From the NCBI RefSeq assembly GCF_041103235.1, contig NZ_JBGCUN010000001.1:1426001-1490000 (forward strand): a stretch of DNA of 64,000 bases, read 5' to 3'. Origin of the DNA: Yoonia sp. R2331 (GTDB lineage: Bacteria; Pseudomonadota; Alphaproteobacteria; Rhodobacterales; Rhodobacteraceae). The notes under the pieces are model-generated. The model made no database searches, was not told the origin of the DNA, and saw only the letters and a program-made list of their open reading frames with translations. Position 1 is the first letter of the stretch; each line of letters begins with the position of its first letter. Shown piece after piece: positions 1-8,962 of the stretch. A program made the position numbers and the translations under genes.

Positions 1-1040
1 AAAACGGGCAGGTCGCCAACATAGTCCTTTTTCAGCATCAGCAGGATATCGCGCAGTCCGTCAGGATAGATTTCCCAGCCCATCTGGGTCTTGTCCAGCG
101 TGCCTGTCACTGACGTGACGTGGGGCCATGGCGCGTCCGGATCGGCCTTTATGTTTGTGCGGGTGTAGTAATTGACGCCCAAAAAATCCATAGGCTGGCT
201 GATCTCTGCCATGTCGTCCTGCCAACCTTCGGGCATGTGGGGTTCAAAACCTTCGAGCGCCTCTGAAGGGTAGGTGCCTTGGGTGGCGGCCTGAATGAAC
301 CAGCGGTTGTAAATCGCTTCTTGCCGTTTGGTGGCGGCGAGGGTCTCTGCCGTTTCATCTGCGGCCTGCGGGTATTCAAAGTTCAGAACGATGCCGCAAT
401 TCTTCATGCCTTTAGCGCGCAGCCGGGTCATGCCGACGCCGTGTGCCTTCATCACGTGATGCATCGCACGGGATGCCGCGCGGATGTCACGCAAGCCCGG
501 TGCGTGGTGGCCCAGAAAATGCGACAGGTAAGCGACGCACCAGGGTTCATTCAGTGTTGCAATCGAGGCCATGCGATCACCGATCCGGTCGGTGATCACA
601 TCCACGTAGTCACCAAAACGATGCGCGATATCGGGGTTCGCCCACCCGCCGAGATCGGCAAGCGCTGCAGGCAGATCCCAGTGATAGAGTGTCTGGAAAG
701 GTTTCAGTCCCCGTTCCAGAATAGCGTCGGACAAGCGATCGTAGAAGTCCAATCCCTCGGGGTTCACGGTAACACCATCAGGCATCACGCGCGCCCAACT
801 GGTCGAAAAGCGGTAAGCATCCATGCCCGCATCGACCAGATGATCGAGGTCACTTTCGAAGCGGTGATAATGATCACAGGCCACGGCACCGTCTTCTGCC
901 CGCACCACGTTGTTGGGGCCTGCGGCAAAGGTGTCCCAATGGGTCAGGCCCGCGCCGCCAAAACTATGACCCTCGATCTGATACGCGGCCGTGGCGGCCC
1001 CAAAAATGAAATCCTTGGGAAAGTCGGAGCGTTTGAGCAT
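1..1040 (-). CDS. GH1 family beta-glucosidase (3' end cut off by window edge)
   Basis: Glycoside hydrolase family 1 enzyme that would release glucose from beta-glucosides in the cytoplasm. The minus-strand frame starts at ATG 1040-1038 (MLKRSDFPKDFIFGAATAAY, the usual GH1 opening) and stays open to base 1, giving about 346 codons of an expected 440 or so. The acid/base motif TLNEPW is present with its glutamate at residue 165; the nucleophile motif (TENG type) would lie beyond the window. It starts 9 bases after the LacI regulator's stop on the same strand, so the two are probably one operon, divergent from the alpha-glucoside transporter. No signal peptide is seen. Family assignment is firm; the substrate (cellobiose, aryl-glucosides or other) is inferred only. 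Confidence 0.93.
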   Translation of the reverse strand, partial: MLKRSDFPKDFIFGAATAAYQIEGHSFGGAGLTHWDTFAAGPNNVVRAEDGAVACDHYHRFESDLDHLVDAGMDAYRFSTSWARVMPDGVTVNPEGLDFYDRLSDAILERGLKPFQTLYHWDLPAALADLGGWANPDIAHRFGDYVDVITDRIGDRMASIATLNEPWCVAYLSHFLGHHAPGLRDIRAASRAMHHVMKAHGVGMTRLRAKGMKNCGIVLNFEYPQAADETAETLAATKRQEAIYNRWFIQAATQGTYPSEALEGFEPHMPEGWQDDMAEISQPMDFLGVNYYTRTNIKADPDAPWPHVTSVTGTLDKTQMGWEIYPDGLRDILLMLKKDYVGDLPV

Positions 1041-1049
1041 GATATGTCC

Positions 1050-2078
1050 TTAGCGTGGTGCAGGGCCGGTGGATTGTCCCACCGTCAGTTCAGCCTCGAG
1101 CAGCGTTTGCATCGGGTTTTTGTCGGGTTCGGCAATAATCTGCAAGAGCATGGCCGCCAGTTGACGTCCCGCATCCCGAACAGACGACCGGGTGGCGGTG
1201 AAAATCGGAACGTCGCCGCCATTGCGGAGATAAGACAGCCGGTCATCGTGAGTTATGATCGACACATCGCGCCCCATCTTCAGGCCCGATTCTTCGACCG
1301 CGCGTCGGACGCCTAATGCGATGATCATCGAGGATGTCAGGATTGCGGTGGGCGGGGCGTCTTGTGCCAGCATTTCGCGCGTTGTCAGATAGCCGAAGTC
1401 TTCTGTCATCTCGTCTGCATGCATCAGGGTAGGGTCAGCAGTGATGCCTCTGTCGGTCAGTGCGTCAACAAAGCCGCGCCGCCGCCGCATCGCGAAGTCC
1501 ATTTGTTCATTGCCATTCAAAAGCGCCATGCGCCGATGGCCGAGATCGTAAAGAAAGCCGGTGGCCCGATGAAAGGCCGAGCGATTGTTCACGTCGAGCC
1601 ATGAATAGGGCAGGGACACACCGCTGGCGCGGCCATGCACAACAAACGGCAGATCAAGATCTTTGAGCAACGGTATCCGGGGATCATCCATTTTCGGGGC
1701 GTGGACCACGACCCCATCGACCGCACGACGCGATTTGAGGTTTTGGTAGACCCGGTGTTCATCCTCATCATTGTTTAGGACTGACAGGATCATCTCGTAT
1801 CCCTGGCGGGCGTATTCTTCGCCCGCGCCGGCAATGAAGTCGGCAAAGATCGGGTTGACCATCTCGTGGCTTTTGGTCGTCGGTATCACGTGACCTATGG
1901 CCAGCGCCTTGCCAGTGGCCAGCCCCTTCGCGCGGGTACTGGGGGCGTAGTGAAATTGCTCTGCAGCCGCCATCACACGCTGCCGCGTGCTTTCCGAAAC
2001 CTCAGGGTAGCCGTTCAACGCGCGGCTTACGGTCGTTTGGCTCAGGCCCAGTTGCGATGATAGCTCTTTCAAGTTCAT
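1050..2078 (-). CDS. aglR: LacI family transcriptional regulator, AglR-like
   Basis: LacI/GalR-type repressor expected to control the adjacent alpha-glucoside genes. The N-terminal helix-turn-helix reads MNLKELSSQLGLSQTTVSRA, followed by a hinge and a periplasmic-binding-protein-like sensor domain (roughly residues 60-335). I chose ATG 2078-2076 because the domain starts exactly there; an ATG 12 codons upstream would add residues with no family counterpart. About 342 residues, normal for LacI. It is divergent from aglE and followed at 9 bases by a beta-glucosidase. LacI-type palindromes lie in its own leader and before aglE, which suggests autoregulation plus control of the transport operon. 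The name rests on gene order matching the rhizobial aglR-aglEFGAK cluster. Confidence 0.88.
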   Translation of the reverse strand: MNLKELSSQLGLSQTTVSRALNGYPEVSESTRQRVMAAAEQFHYAPSTRAKGLATGKALAIGHVIPTTKSHEMVNPIFADFIAGAGEEYARQGYEMILSVLNNDEDEHRVYQNLKSRRAVDGVVVHAPKMDDPRIPLLKDLDLPFVVHGRASGVSLPYSWLDVNNRSAFHRATGFLYDLGHRRMALLNGNEQMDFAMRRRRGFVDALTDRGITADPTLMHADEMTEDFGYLTTREMLAQDAPPTAILTSSMIIALGVRRAVEESGLKMGRDVSIITHDDRLSYLRNGGDVPIFTATRSSVRDAGRQLAAMLLQIIAEPDKNPMQTLLEAELTVGQSTGPAPR

Positions 2079-2094
2079 GGTGGGCAAAGTCACC

Positions 2095-2106
2095 CAAAGC
2101 GCTGTG
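2095..2106. promoter_or_regulatory. Candidate AglR operator 1 (imperfect palindrome)
   Basis: CAAAGCGCTGTG, one base away from the perfect palindrome at 2252-2263. It lies 17 bases upstream of the aglR start codon, so binding there could give autoregulation. The A/T-flanked central CG is typical of LacI-family operators. Confidence 0.5.
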
Positions 2107-2251
2107 AATCTCAAGTGCCAAAATCGATTTAGGTGTCATATTTTGCTGCAATGCGAGACTTTGGCTTGGTTTTTGAGTGCTGAATAGATCATAGCGCAAT
2201 CGCTTTATTCGGTTGACTTGTGCGATCAGATGCATGACGTTGGCATCACCT

Positions 2252-2263
2252 CAAAGCGCTTTG
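2252..2263. promoter_or_regulatory. Candidate AglR operator 2 (perfect palindrome)
   Basis: CAAAGCGCTTTG is a perfect 12-base palindrome with the central CG of LacI-family operators. It sits 64 bases before aglE, in the aglR-aglE divergent region. A weaker related sequence AGCG-CAAT-CGCT lies at 2193-2204. Confidence 0.6.
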
Positions 2264-2327
2264 GATTGATTCCATCGCGTGAAGGAACGTTACGTGGCGC
2301 GGCGAACGCGCGAATGGGAGGATACTT

Positions 2328-3686
2328 ATGAAAACGAAACTTTATGCAGGTGTTGCTGCGGCTGCTTTGCTGGCGGGTCCGGCAATGGCTGATGGCCATC
2401 TTGTATTCACACCCGGTGAGGGCGTGTTCAGCTGGGACAGCTATGAAGCCTACGCAGCCAATGCCCCCGACCTGAGCGGTCAGTCTGTCACCGTGTTTGG
2501 CCCTTGGCTGAGCCCGGAGGACGAAATCTTTTCCAGCGTTCTGGCATACTTCGAAGAAGCAACCGGCGCAGACGTGACCTACACGGGGTCCGACGGTTTT
2601 GAGCAGCAGATCGTGATTGACGCCGAAGCAGGCAGCCCGCCCAACATCGCTGTATTCCCGCAGCCGGGTCTGGCGTCTGACATGGCGTCGCAAGGCCTGC
2701 TGGCCCCATTGGGTGGCGACATGGCCGCATGGGTTGGCGACAACTATGCTGCTGGTCAGTCCTGGGTTGACCTGGGCACTTATGGCGACGCCGAAGGCAA
2801 TGATCAGTTCTATGGCTTCTTCTACAACGTCAACGTGAAGTCGCTGGTGTGGTACGTGCCTGAGAACTTCGAAGACGCGGGCTATGAGTTGCCTGAGTCG
2901 ATGGAAGACCTGATCGCGCTGAGCGAAGAGATGATCGCAAACGGTGACACACCGTGGTGTATCGGTCTGGGATCCGGTCCGGCCACGGGTTGGCCCGCAA
3001 CTGACTGGGTCGAAGACATCATGCTGCGCACACAGTCGCCAGAAGACTATGACGCCTGGGTCGCAAACGAGCTGAAGTTCAACGACCCCAAGGTTGTGAA
3101 CGCCATCGAAACCTTCGGCATGTTCGCGAAGAACGATGACATGGTGTCGGGTGGAGCTGCAGCAGTTGGGACAACCGACTTCCGCGACAGCCCCGCTGGT
3201 CTGTTCTCGTCGCCGCCTCAGTGCTTCATGCATAAGCAGGCGTCGTTCATTCCGGCCTTCATGCCAGAAGGTGTTGAAATCGGTGTTGATGCCGACTTCT
3301 TCTACTTCCCGGCCTTCGCGAGCGAAGACCTTGGCAACCCGGTTCTGGGTGGCGGCACGCTGATGGCTGTGACTAACGAGTCCGAAGCGACAATGGAGCT
3401 GATGGAATTCTTCCAGCTTCCGCTGGCCCACGAAGTCATGATGGCGCAGACCGGTTTCTTGACGCCGCACACCGGTGTGAACCTGGACGCCTATGCGGAC
3501 GCAACGCTGCGTGGTCAGGGTGAAATCCTGCAGAACGCAACAACATTCCGCTTTGACGGCTCCGACCTGATGCCGGGCGCTGTTGGCGCCGGCACATTCT
3601 GGACCGGTATGGTCGACTATGTCGGCGGTGCGTCGGCGCAGGATGTGGCAGATGCCATTCAGAACAGCTGGGATGGCCTGAAGTAA
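2328..3686 (+). CDS. aglE: ABC transporter alpha-glucoside-binding protein AglE
   Basis: Periplasmic solute-binding protein for alpha-glucosides (trehalose, sucrose, maltose type). Residues 1-21 are a Sec signal peptide ending AMA before DGH; the mature part is a family 1 extracellular binding protein, 452 residues in all. The start has a clear GGGAGG ribosome site at 2316-2321. It is first in a same-strand run with two permeases, a GH13 glucosidase and an ATPase, the order known from the Sinorhizobium aglEFGAK operon. The 88-base gap to the next gene may limit readthrough so that the binding protein is made in excess. Family assignment is firm; the exact sugar range is inferred from the cluster. 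Confidence 0.93.
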   Translation: MKTKLYAGVAAAALLAGPAMADGHLVFTPGEGVFSWDSYEAYAANAPDLSGQSVTVFGPWLSPEDEIFSSVLAYFEEATGADVTYTGSDGFEQQIVIDAEAGSPPNIAVFPQPGLASDMASQGLLAPLGGDMAAWVGDNYAAGQSWVDLGTYGDAEGNDQFYGFFYNVNVKSLVWYVPENFEDAGYELPESMEDLIALSEEMIANGDTPWCIGLGSGPATGWPATDWVEDIMLRTQSPEDYDAWVANELKFNDPKVVNAIETFGMFAKNDDMVSGGAAAVGTTDFRDSPAGLFSSPPQCFMHKQASFIPAFMPEGVEIGVDADFFYFPAFASEDLGNPVLGGGTLMAVTNESEATMELMEFFQLPLAHEVMMAQTGFLTPHTGVNLDAYADATLRGQGEILQNATTFRFDGSDLMPGAVGAGTFWTGMVDYVGGASAQDVADAIQNSWDGLK

Positions 3687-3780
3687 TTCAGCCAACTTCC
3701 GGACGGCGCAGGTTGATCTGCGCCGTCCAATCTGACCTCATAGAGGTCAACGCGACCAACAAATCTGGGGGGAGATGGAT

Positions 3781-4791
3781 ATGCATCCTGCATTGCTGGG
3801 ACTCGTGACCGTTGCCATTGGTGTCGGCGGGTGTATCGGATACTTTTACGGCGCAAACGTCTTTCTCGATAAGGTGTTGTTTCCGGCCAAGGGGCCGAAT
3901 GCCGGGCGCAATATCAACCGCGCCAACCAAATCCGGCCTTGGCTCTTCCTCTTTCCTGCGATTTTCGCGCTTGGGCTTTATCTTGCCTATCCGGTCTTCG
4001 CCACGCTGCGGCTCAGCTTTCTAGAGCGGCTGCCAGGCAACCAATATGCCTTTGTCGGCTTTGACAACTACACGCGCATGTTCGGAGAGCCAAAGTTCCG
4101 CGAGGCGATGCTGAACAACATTCTTTGGCTGATCGTGGTGCCTGCCGCCTCAACCGCGTTTGGGTTGCTGGTTGCACAGCTGACGGACCGTCTGCGCTGG
4201 GGCAGCATTGCCAAGTCGATCATCTTCATGCCGATGGCGATCAGCCTTGTGGGTGCATCGGTAATCTTCAAGCTGGTCTACGAGGCGCGCCCCGAAGACG
4301 TGGCCCAGATCGGTGTGCTGAACCACCTCTACCTCAATTATTTCGGCGGAACTGAGCCACAGCAATGGCTGACAATTCCGCTTTGGAACAACTTTTTCCT
4401 GATGGTGGTGCTGATCTGGATCCAGACCGGTTTTGCCATGGTGATCTTGTCGGCCGCGCTGCGCGGCATCCCCGAAGAAACGGTTGAAGCCGCCATTGTA
4501 GACGGAGCGAACCCGTTCCAGATTTTCTTCAAGATCAAGATTCCGCAGATCATGTCGACCATTGTTGTGGTCTGGACCACGATCACGATTGCCACGCTCA
4601 AGGTCTTTGACATCGTGTTCGCGATGACCAACGGCCAGTGGGAAACGCAGGTGCTGGCCAACTACATGTATGACAAGCTGTTCCGCGCCAATGACTGGGG
4701 CATGGGGTCGGCAGCAGCGATGATCATCATGCTGATGGTCACCCCGATCCTGTACTGGAACGTTCAGAACGCCCGCAAGGAGATGCGCTGA
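3781..4791 (+). CDS. aglF: ABC transporter permease AglF
   Basis: Inner-membrane permease subunit of the alpha-glucoside importer. It has an N-terminal membrane segment, a loop with KGPNAGRN, then six more segments and the EAA loop motif (EAAIVDGANPFQIFFKI), which docks on the ATPase. 336 residues. I prefer ATG 3781 over ATG 3775 because the GGAG at 3771-3774 is six bases from 3781 but touches 3775; using 3775 adds only Met-Asp. The stop TGA shares one base with the aglG start (TGATG), indicating translational coupling. Partner assignment follows from position between aglE and aglG. Confidence 0.9.
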   Translation: MHPALLGLVTVAIGVGGCIGYFYGANVFLDKVLFPAKGPNAGRNINRANQIRPWLFLFPAIFALGLYLAYPVFATLRLSFLERLPGNQYAFVGFDNYTRMFGEPKFREAMLNNILWLIVVPAASTAFGLLVAQLTDRLRWGSIAKSIIFMPMAISLVGASVIFKLVYEARPEDVAQIGVLNHLYLNYFGGTEPQQWLTIPLWNNFFLMVVLIWIQTGFAMVILSAALRGIPEETVEAAIVDGANPFQIFFKIKIPQIMSTIVVVWTTITIATLKVFDIVFAMTNGQWETQVLANYMYDKLFRANDWGMGSAAAMIIMLMVTPILYWNVQNARKEMR

Positions 4792-5951
4792 TGGAAAATA
4801 TGGCTGGCAATAAACCCGCTGTCGTCTGGGCATTGAACATTTCAGTGATCCTGCTGGTGTTCCTGTGGATCTTCCCGACGCTCGGCCTGTTTGTCTCGTC
4901 TTTCCGGACAGGTGATCAGATCACCTCTTCCGGTTGGTGGGCATCTCTGTTCCCCGCGGAGCAGACCCTGCAAATCCGGGCGCTTGATCCCGATGACGCG
5001 CGGGTCGATGCAGGCAATGGTGTCTTTGTGGTCGAGGGCAACGTGTTTGCCGAAGGCCTTGGCGATCCGCTGCCTATCGACAGCTGGGGCACGTCTTCGC
5101 GAGCGCTGGATGCCTATCAGGCCGGTGACACGGCTGATCTGGGTGACGGCGAGGTTCTGACGCTGAATGATGACGGGTCCTATGTCTGGCAAGGCAACGA
5201 TGAACAGATCAGCGGGCGCGCCCAGCGGATGTTTATCACGGCGACTGTTCCGCCGAATTTCACTTTGGACAATTACGGATTTGTGCTGTTCAACCCGGAA
5301 AATGCCGAGGGCATGGCAAAAGCGTTTTTCAATACGCTGACGGTGGTGATCCCGGCAACAATCATTCCGATCCTGATTGCGGCCTTTGCCGCCTATGCGC
5401 TGGCGTGGATGGATTTTCCGGGGCGCGCCTTGTTGATTGCGGCGGTCGTAGGCCTTTTGGTCGTGCCACTGCAATTGGCGCTGATCCCGCTGTTGTCGCT
5501 GCACAATGCTGTCGGCATTGGTAAGGGCTATTTGGGCGTTTGGCTGGCGCATACCGGTTTCGGGTTACCCTTGGCCATCTATTTGTTACGCAACTACATG
5601 GTCGGGCTGCCGCGGGATATTATCGAAAACGCCAAGGTCGACGGGGCGACAGATTTCCAGATCTTCACCAAGATTATCCTTCCGCTGTCGTTCCCGGCCT
5701 TGGCGTCCTTTGCAATCTTCCAGTTCCTGTGGACGTGGAACGACCTGCTGGTGGCGCTTGTGTTCCTGATCGACAGCTCTGGTCAGACCACGGTGATGAC
5801 AAAACAGCTGGTCGAGCTTTTGGGCACTCGCGGTGGTGACTGGGAAATCCTTGCCACATCGGCCTTCGTGTCTATCGCGGTTCCGCTGGCTGTCTTCTTC
5901 ACCATGCAACGATACCTTGTCCGCGGCCTGTTGGCCGGGTCGGTGAAATAG
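4791..5951 (+). CDS. aglG: ABC transporter permease AglG
   Basis: Second permease of the alpha-glucoside importer, MalG-like. Between membrane segment 1 (about residues 12-36) and segment 2 (about 175) lies a polar, probably periplasmic insert of some 130 residues, which explains the length of 386 residues compared with about 280 for typical MalG proteins; rhizobial AglG is similarly long. The EAA loop reads ENAKVDGATDFQIFTKIILP. Its start overlaps the aglF stop by one base and the next gene starts 9 bases after its stop. The function of the insert is unknown; docking of the binding protein is one possibility. Confidence 0.9.
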   Translation: MENMAGNKPAVVWALNISVILLVFLWIFPTLGLFVSSFRTGDQITSSGWWASLFPAEQTLQIRALDPDDARVDAGNGVFVVEGNVFAEGLGDPLPIDSWGTSSRALDAYQAGDTADLGDGEVLTLNDDGSYVWQGNDEQISGRAQRMFITATVPPNFTLDNYGFVLFNPENAEGMAKAFFNTLTVVIPATIIPILIAAFAAYALAWMDFPGRALLIAAVVGLLVVPLQLALIPLLSLHNAVGIGKGYLGVWLAHTGFGLPLAIYLLRNYMVGLPRDIIENAKVDGATDFQIFTKIILPLSFPALASFAIFQFLWTWNDLLVALVFLIDSSGQTTVMTKQLVELLGTRGGDWEILATSAFVSIAVPLAVFFTMQRYLVRGLLAGSVK

Positions 5952-5960
5952 GGAAAGACT

Positions 5961-7619
5961 ATGAACGTGCAATCCGGCACAGCTTTGACCATCGACAACA
6001 CAGCGAACCCCGACTGGTGGCGGGGCGCGGTGATCTACCAGATCTATCCGCGCAGCTTTCAGGACAGCAATGGCGACGGGATCGGTGATCTTGGCGGCAT
6101 TGTGCAGCGGTTGCCCTATATCGCCAGCCTTGGGGTCGATGCGATCTGGATCAGCCCGTTCTTCACTTCGCCGATGAAGGACTTTGGATACGATGTCAGC
6201 GACTATTGCGACGTCGATCCAATGTTCGGCAATCTGGCGGACTTTGATGCGGTGGTGGAAACTGCGCATGCCCTGGGTGTGCGGGTGATGATTGATCTGG
6301 TGCTTAGCCACACCTCGGACAAGCATCCTTGGTTTGCCGAAAGCCGTCAGGACAAGACCAATGCCAAGGCCGATTGGTACGTCTGGGCCGATCCCAAGCC
6401 AGATGGCAGCCCGCCCAACAACTGGCTGTCGATCTTTGGCGGACCGGCCTGGCAGTGGAATGGCGAGCGCCAGCAGTATTTCCTGCATAACTTTCTGGCC
6501 AGCCAGCCTGATCTGAATTTCCACTGTGATGCAGTACAGGACGCGCTGCTGAATGTGGCGCGGTTCTGGTTGAACCGGGGGGTTGATGGATTCCGGCTGG
6601 ATACGATCAACTTCTACGTCCACGATGCGCAATTGCGTGACAACCCGCCGCTGGCGCCAGAGCGCCGCAATGCGACCATTGCGCCGCAGGTGAATCCCTA
6701 CAACCATCAGGAACACCTCTACGACAAGAACCAGCCCGAGAACCTGAACTTTCTGCGCAAGCTGCGCGCGGTGTTGGAACCTTTCGGCGCGGCAGCCGTA
6801 GGTGAGGTGGGTGATGCCCAGCGCGGGCTTGAGATCATGGGCGAGTATACGGCTGGCGATGATCTGATGCACATGTGCTATGCATTTGAGTTTCTGGCCA
6901 ACGACGCCCCCAATGCCGCACAGATCGTTGAAGTGATGGACCGGGTTGACCGGGTTGCGGCAGACGGTTGGCCGTGCTGGGCCTATTCCAACCATGACAC
7001 CAAGCGGCATGCGACCCGCTGGGGGTTTGACCACGCAGGTTTGCGGCTGATGACTACGCTGATGATGTGCTGGCGCGGTTCGGCCTGTATCTACCAAGGG
7101 GAAGAGCTGGGACTGGCAGAGGCGGACGTGGCCTTTGAAGATCTGCAAGACCCCTACGGGATCGAGTTTTGGCCGAAATTCAAGGGCCGCGACGGTTGCC
7201 GCACGCCGATGGTCTGGGAACAAAGCAATCTGAACGGTGGATTCTCGCAAGCCGCCCGGACTTGGCTGCCGGTGTCGTCCGAGCATCTGCACCTGTCGGC
7301 GGCCGCACAAGAGGATGACCCAGGTGCGCTGCTGCATCACTACCGCAAGGCCATTGCTTTTCGCCGCGCCCATCCGGCGCTGCAGTCAGGCGATCAGAAC
7401 GGGATCAAGGCAAAGGGTGATGTGGTCTATTTCACCCGCAAGACCGACGCGCAGACCATATTCTGCGCATTCAACATCAGCGACAGCCCCAGCGACTTTG
7501 CGTTGCCACAGGGCGACTGGCATCCGGTGGGCGAGGAATTGGGCAGCGCCCATGTCTCGGCTGACGGGAAATTACACTTAGGACCGTGGCAGGTATGCCT
7601 TGCGGTCAAACGCGCCTAA
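5961..7619 (+). CDS. aglA: Alpha-glucosidase AglA (GH13)
   Basis: Cytoplasmic exo-acting alpha-glucosidase that hydrolyses imported alpha-glucosides. 552 residues with the GH13 (beta/alpha)8 barrel starting WWRGAVIYQIYPRSFQDSNG. The catalytic set is visible: nucleophile Asp214 in GFRLDTINF, acid/base Glu282 in VGEVGD, and the transition-state stabiliser pair His345-Asp346 in SNHDTKR. No signal peptide, which agrees with uptake before hydrolysis. It lies between the permeases and the ATPase, as in the aglEFGAK order. Trehalose, sucrose and maltose are candidate substrates from the family; sequence alone does not choose between them. Confidence 0.93.
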   Translation: MNVQSGTALTIDNTANPDWWRGAVIYQIYPRSFQDSNGDGIGDLGGIVQRLPYIASLGVDAIWISPFFTSPMKDFGYDVSDYCDVDPMFGNLADFDAVVETAHALGVRVMIDLVLSHTSDKHPWFAESRQDKTNAKADWYVWADPKPDGSPPNNWLSIFGGPAWQWNGERQQYFLHNFLASQPDLNFHCDAVQDALLNVARFWLNRGVDGFRLDTINFYVHDAQLRDNPPLAPERRNATIAPQVNPYNHQEHLYDKNQPENLNFLRKLRAVLEPFGAAAVGEVGDAQRGLEIMGEYTAGDDLMHMCYAFEFLANDAPNAAQIVEVMDRVDRVAADGWPCWAYSNHDTKRHATRWGFDHAGLRLMTTLMMCWRGSACIYQGEELGLAEADVAFEDLQDPYGIEFWPKFKGRDGCRTPMVWEQSNLNGGFSQAARTWLPVSSEHLHLSAAAQEDDPGALLHHYRKAIAFRRAHPALQSGDQNGIKAKGDVVYFTRKTDAQTIFCAFNISDSPSDFALPQGDWHPVGEELGSAHVSADGKLHLGPWQVCLAVKRA

Positions 7620-7645
7620 GCGCGACGCATTAACGGGAGGGACCG

Positions 7646-8737
7646 ATGGCCGATCTTAAACTGACAGATGTTGCCAAGACCTATGGCGGAACGGTTGATG
7701 TGCTAAAGAACATCAATCTGGATATCAAACAGGGCGAATTGATCGTCTTTGTCGGCCCTTCGGGTTGCGGCAAGTCCACGCTGTTGCGGATGATCGCGGG
7801 GCTGGAAAAGATCACCGGCGGTGAACTGCAAATCGACGGCACCGTCGTGAATGATGTGCCACCCGCACAGCGCGGCATTGCGATGGTGTTCCAGTCTTAC
7901 GCGCTTTATCCGCATATGACGGTGCGCGACAATATGTCGTTCGCGCTGAAACTGGCGAAAAAGTCGCAGGCTGAGATCGACGAGGCGGTGAACCGTGCGG
8001 CAACAATTCTGCAGTTGGACGAATACCTCGACCGCCTGCCCAAAGCGTTGTCCGGTGGTCAGCGCCAGCGTGTGGCGATTGGCCGTTCGATCGTCCGCGA
8101 TCCCAAGGTCTATCTGTTTGACGAACCGCTTTCGAACCTCGATGCGGCCTTGCGCGTCGCGACCCGGATTGAGATTGCGCAGCTTAAGGAATCGATGCCT
8201 GAAAGCACGATGATCTACGTGACCCACGACCAGGTCGAAGCGATGACACTTGCCAGCCGGATCGTTGTACTGGCCAACAAAGGCATCGCACAGGTCGGCA
8301 CACCACTCGAGCTTTATGAACGTCCCGAGAATGAGTTTGTGGCGCAATTCATCGGCTCACCCGCGATGAACCTGTTGGCGGGCGAAGTGGTCGGCACAGG
8401 CGCACAGACAACCGTCAAGCTGGATGGTGGCGGCACCGTTGCCTCTGCCGTGCCAACACAGGACGCAGACAAGGGGATGCGGGTCAACATTGGCATCCGG
8501 CCGGAAGATATGCTGGAAACCAGCGGCGACGACTACGCTTTTGAAGGCAAGGTCAACATCACCGAAGCTTTGGGTGAAGTGACGTTGCTGTACTTCGACA
8601 AGGTTGGCGAAAACGACGCAGTGATCGGTAAGTTACCGGGTATCCATGCTGATCTGCGTGGCAAATCAGTGCGGATGGCGGCGGCACCGGAGAAGGTTCA
8701 GATATTCCACAATGGGCAATCGCTATACTACCGGTAA
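7646..8737 (+). CDS. aglK: ABC transporter ATPase AglK
   Basis: ATP-hydrolysing subunit of the alpha-glucoside importer, MalK/UgpC type. Walker A is GPSGCGKST (residues 37-45), the signature LSGGQRQR is 135-142, and Walker B VYLFDEP is 155-161 with catalytic Glu160. The C-terminal third (about 240-363) is the TOBE/OB-fold regulatory domain of MalK-type ATPases. 363 residues, normal for the family. An AACGGGAGGG ribosome site precedes the start. As last gene of the operon it may also serve other sugar importers, which is common for this family but unproven here. Confidence 0.93.
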   Translation: MADLKLTDVAKTYGGTVDVLKNINLDIKQGELIVFVGPSGCGKSTLLRMIAGLEKITGGELQIDGTVVNDVPPAQRGIAMVFQSYALYPHMTVRDNMSFALKLAKKSQAEIDEAVNRAATILQLDEYLDRLPKALSGGQRQRVAIGRSIVRDPKVYLFDEPLSNLDAALRVATRIEIAQLKESMPESTMIYVTHDQVEAMTLASRIVVLANKGIAQVGTPLELYERPENEFVAQFIGSPAMNLLAGEVVGTGAQTTVKLDGGGTVASAVPTQDADKGMRVNIGIRPEDMLETSGDDYAFEGKVNITEALGEVTLLYFDKVGENDAVIGKLPGIHADLRGKSVRMAAAPEKVQIFHNGQSLYYR

Positions 8738-8962
8738 CGCTGAAAACTGTTTCGGGGGGCGAACCCTCTTTGAACAAAAAAGCGTCGGGCCTTTGTTGCA
8801 CGAGATGATGAAGTGCCCGTCGCTGGCAAACACCTGCCCTACCGCCACGGACCACCTTCGCAATCAGGGTGCAACTAATTTGTCGGTCTAGTTGGCGGTG
8901 CAGAGTCGCATGAACAGCCATTTGCCGCAGGGTTGGAATACAGCCAGTTTTGTCAATTCTGG

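Noticed and set aside
279-1316. Long plus-strand open frame opposite the GH1 gene and the end of aglR
   Set aside because: It runs antisense across two clear protein genes, has no family motif and its composition (His/Arg-rich) is typical of shadow frames in GC-rich DNA.
2213-2241. TTGACT as a possible -35 box for aglE
   Set aside because: No convincing -10 hexamer at 16-18 bases, so I did not list a promoter.
2226-3695. 489-codon minus-strand open frame opposite aglE
   Set aside because: Fully antisense to aglE, which has a signal peptide and ribosome site; the antisense product has no recognisable domain.
5586-7373. 595-codon minus-strand open frame opposite aglG and aglA
   Set aside because: Antisense to two genes with intact catalytic motifs; product shows only low-complexity His/Arg/Gln-rich sequence.
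8738-8962. 225-base gap after aglK checked for terminator, small RNA or short gene
   Set aside because: No strong stem with T run and no short frame with a good ribosome site was found.
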